Assembly (NCBI GenBank): GCA_945865525.1
Contig: CAMBDY010000005.1
Span: 1-64,000 of the forward strand
Direction of reading: 5' to 3'
From: Nitrospira lenta
Lineage (GTDB): Bacteria > Nitrospirota > Nitrospiria > Nitrospirales > Nitrospiraceae
DNA length: 64,000 bases
Of the stretch, positions 27,592 through 34,173 are shown one piece after another. Position 1 is the stretch's first letter, and each line of letters starts with the position of its first letter. The position numbers and the translations under genes are program-made. The notes below the pieces were generated by a model. The model ran no database searches and had not been told where the DNA came from. It was given only the letters and a program-made list of their open reading frames with translations.

Positions 27592-28932
27592 TTAGTAACG
27601 TGAATGCCTTCTCGCGCCGACCGGGGCTCCCGGTCTATGGGCTGCGCCACGGTTCTCACCTCCAAAGGATCGGTGGCCATCTGGCGCCGATCTTCGGCGA
27701 GGCCGCGCGCGAGGATCCTGATAGTCGCTCGCCGGCATAGGAGCCGGAGTAGGAAGCGCGGCCAGCACAGGAAGTGCGAGCTTCATCGTCTCGATTTTCA
27801 ACTGTCTTACCATACGAAGATACTCTCGCTCTTCGGACTGGGAGAGAATCAGAAAGGTCGATCCTTCCTTCTCTGCGCGACCGGTCCGACCAGTCCGGTG
27901 GACATACGAATTCGGATTAGTCGGCAACTCGTAATGAATCACCTGAACCACATCCTGAATATCGAGACCTCTGGCTGCCACATCGGTCGCCACGAGGGAG
28001 CGGATCTTGCCGGCCCGAAAGGCACCAAGCGTCCGTTCCCGCTGCGCCTGGCTATGGTTGCCGGTCAAGGAGCCGATCGAAGCCGGTTCCCCACCCAAAT
28101 GGGCTGCCAAACGCCGCACCTTATACTTTTGATCACAGAACACCATCGACCGCTCCCCACCCTTCAACGCATGGAGCAGGGTATGCACGAGCTGGGTGCG
28201 CACCTGGTCTCCTGGGACGACATAGTAGGCATGCACAATCGTCGTCGGGCTATTGATGCCAGGATCAACCGCGATGCGCGCAGGATTGCGCTGCATGCTC
28301 TGCGCGAGCGTCTGAATATCCCCCGAAAAGGTTGCGGAGAACAACAACGTCTGGCGCTCAGCCGGAAGAAGACGGATGATCCGCTGGATGTCACGAAGGA
28401 ATCCGCGGTCCAACATCTGATCGGCTTCATCCATTACGAAAAAATTCACACCCCCCAACTTCAAGTGACCGGAACCGGCCAAGTCGAGCAACCGGCCCGG
28501 CGTGCCAACCACCACCAAGGGAGGCCGTTGCAACGCGCGGTACTGCCGCGCAATCGGCGTGCCACCGTAGACTGACAAGGAGGACACGGACGCCGGCGCA
28601 TACTTGCGTAGCTCCATTTCAATCTGAAGCGCCAATTCGCGCGTGGGCGCCAGCACGAGAAACTTCGGACCGGCCAAATGGGACGGGCCACCAGACTTGG
28701 CATAGGGGCCAGGCGCGGGGGCAGAGGCCTCCCGCCGCATGACCTGTTCGATAATTGGGAGCAGAAACGCTAGGGTTTTGCCGCTCCCGGTTTTGGCCTG
28801 CGCCATAATATCCCGGCCCTCCAGCGCGACGGGAATGGCTGCCTGCTGCACCGGCGTCGGTGTCGTCAGGCCAGCCTGTATCAGGCGTTGGGCAAGAGAG
28901 GGCTGTAGATTCATATCAGCAAACGTAGACAT
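27592..28932 (-). CDS. DEAD-box RNA helicase (RhlE type)
   Basis: About 446 residues from the ATG at 28932, selected for its AAGGAG site and the family opening FADMNLQPSLAQRL. Helicase motifs are complete: Q motif PTPVQQAAIP, AKTGSGKT, PTRELALQ, VMDEADQML, SATFS, and HRTGRTGRAEKEG. The tail after residue 390 is rich in Arg, Pro, Gly and Ser, as in RhlE-like proteins that use a basic tail for RNA contact. An RRM RNA-binding protein is encoded just upstream on the same strand. Confidence 0.92.
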   Translation of the reverse strand: MSTFADMNLQPSLAQRLIQAGLTTPTPVQQAAIPVALEGRDIMAQAKTGSGKTLAFLLPIIEQVMRREASAPAPGPYAKSGGPSHLAGPKFLVLAPTRELALQIEMELRKYAPASVSSLSVYGGTPIARQYRALQRPPLVVVGTPGRLLDLAGSGHLKLGGVNFFVMDEADQMLDRGFLRDIQRIIRLLPAERQTLLFSATFSGDIQTLAQSMQRNPARIAVDPGINSPTTIVHAYYVVPGDQVRTQLVHTLLHALKGGERSMVFCDQKYKVRRLAAHLGGEPASIGSLTGNHSQAQRERTLGAFRAGKIRSLVATDVAARGLDIQDVVQVIHYELPTNPNSYVHRTGRTGRAEKEGSTFLILSQSEEREYLRMVRQLKIETMKLALPVLAALPTPAPMPASDYQDPRARPRRRSAPDGHRSFGGENRGAAHRPGAPVGARRHSRY

Positions 28933-29035
28933 AGAACTCCTTGTACAGGGCAAACTTCCTGGGACTGCACGGTCCGACCTCGTCAGAGGGCCGGGAAACG
29001 CATCGAAGTGATGGGCAATTCTAGGAAGGAAATAG

Positions 29036-29060
29036 CGGGGCTGCCGGATAGGCAGCCCCG
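29036..29060 (-). terminator. Hairpin between the RRM gene and the DEAD-box helicase gene
   Basis: CGGGGCTGCC-GGATA-GGCAGCCCCG is a perfect 10-bp stem located about 22 bases after the RRM stop codon. On the minus strand it is followed by CTATTTCCTT, a weak T-rich run. It likely ends or attenuates the abundant RRM transcript before the helicase gene. Confidence 0.65.
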
Positions 29061-29082
29061 ACGTGAGAACTACTTGCTAGGA

Positions 29083-29376
29083 TTAGTACCGATCGCCGCC
29101 GCGGCCACCGCCCCCGCCAGTGCGGGGCTCCTGCGGACGCGCTTCGTTGACGGTCAACGTGCGACCACCCAACTCAGTGCCGTTCAGCGCAGTGATCGCT
29201 GATTGCGCTTCCGAATCCGCGGACATTTCCACGAATCCGAACCCGCGGGACTGGCCGGTGAACTTATCCGTGATGATTCTGGATGAGGTCACTGCTCCGT
29301 GCACAGCAAATAAATCGCTCAGCTGTTGTTCAGTTGTTGAATAAGGCAAACCACCGACGTAAATCTTAGAACCCAT
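29083..29376 (-). CDS. RRM-type RNA-binding protein with glycine-rich tail
   Basis: A 97-residue single RRM: RNP2 is IYVGGL (residues 5-10) and RNP1 is RGFGFVEM (about 44-51). The tail EPRTGGGGGRGGDRY is glycine-rich. Such proteins are frequent in cyanobacteria and some Gram-negatives, where they are often cold-induced RNA chaperones. A strong AGGAGGAG site precedes the ATG, consistent with high expression. It lies upstream of an RNA helicase gene. The 263 bases upstream (29377-29639) hold no ORF and probably a long leader. Confidence 0.92.
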   Translation of the reverse strand: MGSKIYVGGLPYSTTEQQLSDLFAVHGAVTSSRIITDKFTGQSRGFGFVEMSADSEAQSAITALNGTELGGRTLTVNEARPQEPRTGGGGGRGGDRY

Positions 29377-29639
29377 TGGGCTCCTCCTTTGAAAATATGT
29401 GTTGTCTTGGACTGGAGATCAAAGTGAGGAAGGAATGGGCCGAAGACGCAAAGACCATGGCGCTCAAGGCTGGCTTCCGATCAAATTCCCACACAAAACC
29501 AAAACAACATCTGTCTGAGGCCTTGTCACTCTCTGCAGCATCACCACCAGGCCCTTCGCGATGACACACTCACGCCACTATACTCCTCGGGCTTCACAAA
29601 TACAAGCGGTGCGGCACCTGCGCGAAACGAGGTTGCTCG

Positions 29640-30440
29640 CTAATAGGCCGCAGGGGCAGATAACGGCCGCTGTGAAAACAGGGGAATCGCATGCAAGTTG
29701 TCAAAATGTAAGGAGTTTTGTCCTCGAATCAGGAGCCCGACTTGCCCGATCGCCAATGACTGATCTTCAGCTGTCACGACGAACTTTCCGTCAAAAAATG
29801 TTTCGATAAAATCCTTGCTGATAATCGTATTGCGCTGAATCCGCAATGTATGCCAGGGTGTCGCCTTGGGCAGAATCGGCGCCTGCGCAAGCCTCAGCTC
29901 CTTGCCATCGACCACTCGACTGATGTCCAGCGTCTTGGCCGCAAGATTGACCACCACGGCATAGAAGTGCGTGGCATCCCTCACCCCGAACACCACCCCA
30001 CCCACTCCTGCTGCGGCATCGAGAGGAAATCGCATCCGAACCGACACATCTGGATATTCATACTGAAACCCGTTGGCAACGATCAACCGGTAACAGGTCG
30101 TGGCCTGGCAGGATGAATTCACGGCCAGAAGGTTAGCTCCCGAGGGGGCCTCACGATCGCCCTTGACCATCCAATCGGCGGCCGGCCCCTCGCCGAACCC
30201 CAGCATCGAGAATCCGATCGGCGCCTCGTCGGACTTTTGCTGGTCGAAGGTCCAGCGATTGAACAGTCCGTCTCGGGCCTGATCTTTCAAGTTCGCTTCT
30301 TTTTCCGCATAGCTCTCGAGTTGGATGGCCTGAGACCCCTCGACAGTCAGGCCCCACTCACCAGCAATCACCACCAGCACGCCTAACAGGAAGACCCTGC
30401 CGCTCCACCAGGACTGATTACGAATACCACGCGTTTTCAC
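29640..30440 (-). CDS. Secreted protein with LamG/DUF1080-like beta-sandwich domain
   Basis: A 266-residue protein starting with GTG at 30440 behind GAGGGA. The N-terminus has an Arg-rich start and a hydrophobic segment (VFLLGVLVVIAGEWGL), so it is exported. The mature part resembles the concanavalin-like fold of the DUF1080/LamG families: WTFDQQ, VSVRMRFPLDAA, GVVFGVRDATHFYAVVV, WHTLRIQR, FFDGKFVVTAED, GQVGLLIRGQNSLHFDNL. It probably binds a carbohydrate or other ligand in the periplasm or on the surface; no catalytic residues were identified. Confidence 0.7.
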   Translation of the reverse strand: MKTRGIRNQSWWSGRVFLLGVLVVIAGEWGLTVEGSQAIQLESYAEKEANLKDQARDGLFNRWTFDQQKSDEAPIGFSMLGFGEGPAADWMVKGDREAPSGANLLAVNSSCQATTCYRLIVANGFQYEYPDVSVRMRFPLDAAAGVGGVVFGVRDATHFYAVVVNLAAKTLDISRVVDGKELRLAQAPILPKATPWHTLRIQRNTIISKDFIETFFDGKFVVTAEDQSLAIGQVGLLIRGQNSLHFDNLHAIPLFSQRPLSAPAAY

Positions 30441-30461
30441 GTCGATTCCCTCAATTACTGC

Positions 30462-30716
30462 TTACGGCAAGGGCCGTTTCTTCAGAGCCAGAATATCCTG
30501 CTGGAATCGGTCTCGCGCCGCAGCGATCGTCTTCCGCCGCTGCCATCGATCCCAAGTCCACCAACGAAGGCGACTGCGAAACGGGACCACCGGCGGTGAC
30601 ACACTGCCCTCGGGCGCATGCTGAAAATCATAGCCCCGGCGCGACTCGCGATTCTCAAAGAATCGACGGTAGAGATGATCGTATAATCCTTTGCCTGAGT
30701 CCCCTGCGGCCACCAC
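30462..30716 (-). CDS. Hypothetical small protein
   Basis: An 84-residue reading frame starting at one of two adjacent GTG codons (30716 or 30713) behind GGGAGG, ending 21 bases before the LamG-like gene. The sequence is soluble and Arg/Trp-rich (FRSRLRWWTWDRWQRRK, then AARDRFQQDILALKKRP). No family is recognised. A competing ORF in another frame (MWWPQG...) has poorer composition. Spacing to the next gene supports coding, but evidence is limited. The 180 bases upstream contain nothing recognisable. Confidence 0.4.
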   Translation of the reverse strand: MVAAGDSGKGLYDHLYRRFFENRESRRGYDFQHAPEGSVSPPVVPFRSRLRWWTWDRWQRRKTIAAARDRFQQDILALKKRPLP

Positions 30717-30898
30717 ATCCTCCCGACAATACGCTCAATGCCCTCACTCTCCGCTATCGAATCCTGCTCGGTCTAACACAGACAGACCCACGACCTACCA
30801 GCTTGCTCGCCTTGCGCTCCGGGACCGCTGCTCGCTTCGGCCGTAATACCTCGGTGCGCTGCCCAAAGAGACGGGCTACAGCGCACCCACGCGAACAA

Positions 30899-31321
30899 TT
30901 AGGGGATCTCGTCAAGAATATTGGATTGGATCGATGGCAGAGGCGCCACTTGACGTGGCGGACCTGGAAGAACGAGCGGTGAACCTCCCTGGTTGCCGCC
31001 CTGAATTAATCCGATCGAGAGTTGCGGCCCCAGGGTGGTCACCGCCCCGCTCCAAGCTTGGCCGGTCGTGGGATTCCGAAAGCTATACGATTGAAAATTA
31101 CTTCCGGGATTGTAGAGAAATCCCTGCGTACCCTGATTATCAAGATAAAGATTGCCCGGGCCGGGCAAATTAAACAAGGGTGCAACCCCTCCGTCAAATG
31201 AGCGAACACTGGAAATCGATTGCCCCCAGGCCTGCGAGTCTAGAGACAACAGCCCCCAGGGCAACAGCGCTAGCGCACAGAACACCGCAGGCAGCACTGC
31301 CACGGTTAACATGAATTGCAT
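30899..31321 (-). CDS. Hypothetical exported protein, Gly/Pro/Asn-rich
   Basis: From the ATG at 31321 the product is 140 residues: a signal peptide (MLTVAVLPAVFCALALLPWGLL, cleavage likely near AWG), then a low-complexity region rich in Gly, Asn, Pro, Gln and Ser (NLPGPGNLYLDNQGTQGFLY, GLIQGGNQGG). The ORF track starts at 31372, but that would overlap the tolC promoter elements. No known family. It is divergent from the tolC-like gene and could be a surface or periplasmic partner. Confidence 0.55.
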   Translation of the reverse strand: MQFMLTVAVLPAVFCALALLPWGLLSLDSQAWGQSISSVRSFDGGVAPLFNLPGPGNLYLDNQGTQGFLYNPGSNFQSYSFRNPTTGQAWSGAVTTLGPQLSIGLIQGGNQGGSPLVLPGPPRQVAPLPSIQSNILDEIP

Positions 31322-31339
31322 GCCCAGATGGATCTGGGC
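31322..31339. promoter_or_regulatory. 18-bp perfect palindrome beside the tolC promoter
   Basis: GCCCAGAT-GG-ATCTGGGC is a perfect dyad with a 2-base centre, immediately next to the start of the minus-strand exported protein and about 20 bases upstream of the tolC -35 element. Position and symmetry suggest a repressor operator or a leader hairpin. No regulator gene lies next to it. Confidence 0.4.
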
Positions 31340-31357
31340 CCTCACCGAACTTAGCGC

Positions 31358-31386
31358 ATGACAAAGTCCCATAAAATGACTATAAT
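31358..31386 (+). promoter_or_regulatory. Sigma70-type promoter of the tolC-like gene
   Basis: ATGACA (31358-31363) and TATAAT (31381-31386) with 17-base spacing on the plus strand, in an AT-rich patch. Transcription would begin near 31393, about 30 bases before the ATG at 31423. Confidence 0.6.
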
Positions 31387-31422
31387 ATAGTTTGATATTT
31401 TTTGTCGAGCGAAAAGGGGCCT

Positions 31423-32988
31423 ATGGATTGGCATGCAAGAACAGATGGAGGGTGGCGCGCATGCTGTCATGCCATCAGCCTGAGCCTGATCCTGGTGCCT
31501 GGACTCAGTTGGAGTCTGGAGCTGGGCAACGCCCCTCCCGCAGAACGACGGGAAAGCATCTCACTCGCCGACGCAGCACTGCAAGCACTGAAACATAATC
31601 TGGACATCAACATTAGCCGCCAGACGAAGGAGACCCGGCAGGCCGACATCACCGTCGAACAGGCCAAATTCGATCCGACCCTCAGCGTCAACGGTCAATA
31701 CAACCGAACGGTGAACCCGCTCAACCGACCGGTATTCGGCGGAACCACCGGCAACTTGGGTGACATTGCAACCTTCGATCAACGGAACCACTCTGTCACG
31801 GTCGATGCAACAACCAATTTGCTCACTGGCGGCAACGTCGACCTCAACTACAGTCCCTCACGGACAACGGTAAATCAAAATATGGCCGGGGGCTTTCTCT
31901 ACAACCCTGCGTACACCGGCGGCCTCGCACTGACGCTCACGCAGCCCCTACTCCGCAACGCCGGCGTTGACGTCACCAAGACCTTCATCCTCGTCGCCCA
32001 GAACAATGCCGTCGTTGAGGAACATATCTTTCGCGATCGCGTTCTCACCGTGCTCGCCACAGTGGAGCAAACCTATTGGGAAGTCGTCTTTGCCAATGAG
32101 AACCTGAAAGTGGCGGAGGCAGCCCTGAAGGCTGCGCAGGAACTCCTCGCCAGCAACCGCGCCAAAGCGAAGGCCGGCATCATGTCGATTGTCGATGTCC
32201 TCCAAGCCGAAGCGGCAGTCGCCTCACGGGTCGAGCAGGTCCTGATTGCTGATAAAACGATTCGAGACCAGGAGGATCAGTTGCGCCGCCTGCTTAATCC
32301 AGCGGAGGAAGACCTGCGGCAGGACTTGCGGTTGACCCCGCTCGACCAACCGGTCGTGACCCTCGAACCTCTCAGCCTGCAGGAAGCCATCGACACGGCT
32401 ATCGCGCAACGGCCTGAAATCGTCCAGGCAAAAAAGAACATGGAGTCGAGCGATCTCAACACCAAGTTCGCCAAAAACCAGATCCTCCCGACTCTTTCGT
32501 TCCAAGGCACGATGGGCATGGCAGGACTTGGGAAAGACTATGCCGAATCCGTGAATAGAAACCTCAACGGCGATTACTACAATTACGGCGCGGGCCTCGT
32601 GTTGAGCTACCCGCTCGGCAATCGCTCAGCCTGGAGCACTTACAGCAAGCGGCAGCTGGAGGGCAAGAACGCCGAAGCCTCGCTCGTGAGTGTGCGACAG
32701 CAGATTATCGTGGGTGTGCGCGAAGCCGTCCGCCGCGTCCAGACGGATTTCAAACGAATCGAGACCACCCGATCGGCTCGAATCATGGCGGAGAAACAGT
32801 TGCAAGCAGAGCAAGAGCGGCTGAAGGTGGGATTGAGCACGACTCGTTTCGTCCTCGACTTCCAACGCGACCTTGCGACGGCTCAAGGGAATGAATTGCG
32901 CGCCACGGTCGACTACAACAAAGCGCTCTCCAACCTCGCGCGGCAAAAAGCCTCCACTCTTGACCGCTACAACTTCCAACTGAACTGA
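31423..32988 (+). CDS. TolC-family outer membrane efflux protein
   Basis: About 521 residues from the ATG at 31423 (the ORF track starts at an upstream TTG). A signal peptide (CHAISLSLILVPGLSWSLELG) precedes two outer-membrane efflux repeats rich in long helices: ISLADAALQALKHNLDI, LTLTQPLLRNAG, VEQTYWEVVFANENLKVAEAAL, then LSLQEAIDTAIAQRPEI and LVLSYPLGNR. TolC homologues trimerise into an outer-membrane channel for export. No membrane-fusion or pump gene follows; the next genes are a CPBP protein and a small membrane protein, so its partner must be elsewhere. Confidence 0.92.
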   Translation: MDWHARTDGGWRACCHAISLSLILVPGLSWSLELGNAPPAERRESISLADAALQALKHNLDINISRQTKETRQADITVEQAKFDPTLSVNGQYNRTVNPLNRPVFGGTTGNLGDIATFDQRNHSVTVDATTNLLTGGNVDLNYSPSRTTVNQNMAGGFLYNPAYTGGLALTLTQPLLRNAGVDVTKTFILVAQNNAVVEEHIFRDRVLTVLATVEQTYWEVVFANENLKVAEAALKAAQELLASNRAKAKAGIMSIVDVLQAEAAVASRVEQVLIADKTIRDQEDQLRRLLNPAEEDLRQDLRLTPLDQPVVTLEPLSLQEAIDTAIAQRPEIVQAKKNMESSDLNTKFAKNQILPTLSFQGTMGMAGLGKDYAESVNRNLNGDYYNYGAGLVLSYPLGNRSAWSTYSKRQLEGKNAEASLVSVRQQIIVGVREAVRRVQTDFKRIETTRSARIMAEKQLQAEQERLKVGLSTTRFVLDFQRDLATAQGNELRATVDYNKALSNLARQKASTLDRYNFQLN

Positions 32989-32996
32989 CGGCCTCC

Positions 32997-33713
32997 ATGA
33001 TGGAGCCCGATCCGGGTGCTCACGCAACACCGACACAAGCAACGGAACGGGGAGCAGCCCTCGCGCTCCTCCCTCTCGCTGCGACGCTCGTTTTCTATGC
33101 CCTCCCCGCCTCACGCCAAGAACAGCAGCTCATCCAATTCGCGCCACAGATCCTCGCCTATCTAGCCTTAGGCCTTTGGACTATGCGGAACCGCGACATC
33201 GCGCCGCGACTTGGGCTAAAAAAACGAAACATCTGGGAGAGCCTCTGTTGGGGGCTCTCAACAGGCCTGCTACTCGGCTGCCTGAATAGCGTCGCGATTT
33301 TTTCAGCTTATCCGTCTCTTGGGTACGATATTAGCTTCCTGATATCGACGCCCCACGCCCAAGTCCCCCTCTTCATCATGGCCCCCTGGGCCATCTGTCT
33401 CATCGCACTTTTTGTGGAACTAAACTTTCGTGGCTTCCTCTTAGGACGTCTGGCTGTGCTTGAGTCGAGGCTGAGAAGAGCCGACCTCGCCTCTCGCCGA
33501 TCGCCCCTCGCCCTGTTGACCAGCGCCCTGGTATTTGCATTCGACCCCTTCATGGTCAATACTTTTCAGGACCTCCATTGGATCGCCCTCTGGGACGGTC
33601 TCATCTGGGGCATCATCTGGCTGAGAACCAACAACCTCTATGCCACAATCGTGGCCCATGCCGTAGAAGTGCTGGTGCTGTACAGTGCGGCACGATACAC
33701 ATTGATGCCTTAG
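32997..33713 (+). CDS. CPBP (Abi/CAAX protease-like) intramembrane protein
   Basis: A 238-residue polytopic membrane protein with about six hydrophobic segments. The CPBP family motif EExxxR appears as VELNFRGFL, so the first glutamate is replaced by valine, while the second glutamate and arginine remain. The second motif lies in ALVFAFDPFMVN and the last in TIVAHAVEVL. CPBP proteins include prenyl-protein proteases and immunity proteins; loss of one motif residue makes catalysis uncertain. It starts eight bases after tolC and is probably cotranscribed. Confidence 0.75.
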   Translation: MMEPDPGAHATPTQATERGAALALLPLAATLVFYALPASRQEQQLIQFAPQILAYLALGLWTMRNRDIAPRLGLKKRNIWESLCWGLSTGLLLGCLNSVAIFSAYPSLGYDISFLISTPHAQVPLFIMAPWAICLIALFVELNFRGFLLGRLAVLESRLRRADLASRRSPLALLTSALVFAFDPFMVNTFQDLHWIALWDGLIWGIIWLRTNNLYATIVAHAVEVLVLYSAARYTLMP

Positions 33714-33746
33714 AAAAATCCAGTTCCCTCAGCAAGGAGCAACTCA

Positions 33747-34085
33747 ATGGGTGAATTCGGTAAATATGCGCTCTACTTTCTTCTCGGCGGAACCATCGTC
33801 AGCGTCTCCACCTACCTTGGCTCTCAAGGCCGTTCGTTCCTCGCCGCCTTTGCCAGCACCTTCCCTGCCATCACAGGGGCGACATTCATTCTCATCTATC
33901 TAAACGGGGGCAACGAATCGTTAGTGGGCTACGCGAAGGACCTCGTGTGGTTTGTGCCGCCCTGGATCGTCTACGTCGTGACCATGATCTATGGCGTGCC
34001 GCGAATCGGCTTCTGGCCTGCCATGGCCCTCTCCATGACGCTCTACTTCGGCTGTGTCGGGCTGGTCAAGCTGGTAATTCGATAA
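33747..34085 (+). CDS. Small polytopic membrane protein (possibly DUF3147/GlpM-like)
   Basis: A 112-residue protein with four predicted membrane segments: YALYFLLGGTIVSVSTYLG, FLAAFASTFPAITGATFILIY, FVPPWIVYVVTMIYG and FWPAMALSMTLYFGCVGLV. Size and topology recall DUF3147/GlpM membrane proteins, but I cannot confirm the family. AAGGAG lies eight bases before the ATG. It follows the CPBP gene by 33 bases, so the three plus-strand genes may be one operon. Confidence 0.65.
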   Translation: MGEFGKYALYFLLGGTIVSVSTYLGSQGRSFLAAFASTFPAITGATFILIYLNGGNESLVGYAKDLVWFVPPWIVYVVTMIYGVPRIGFWPAMALSMTLYFGCVGLVKLVIR

Positions 34086-34173
34086 CTGCCACGCCCCTCT
34101 TTCTCGATCAGTCCTTGAACCCCTGCTGGGGGATTGTTACGATGGTAAGATTTTCAGGGCCGCACAACAATCT

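Noticed and set aside
30482-30718. 78-codon ORF (MWWPQG...) overlapping the 30462-30716 frame
   Set aside because: Its composition is less protein-like than the GTG-start frame, and the alternative is spaced as an operon member.
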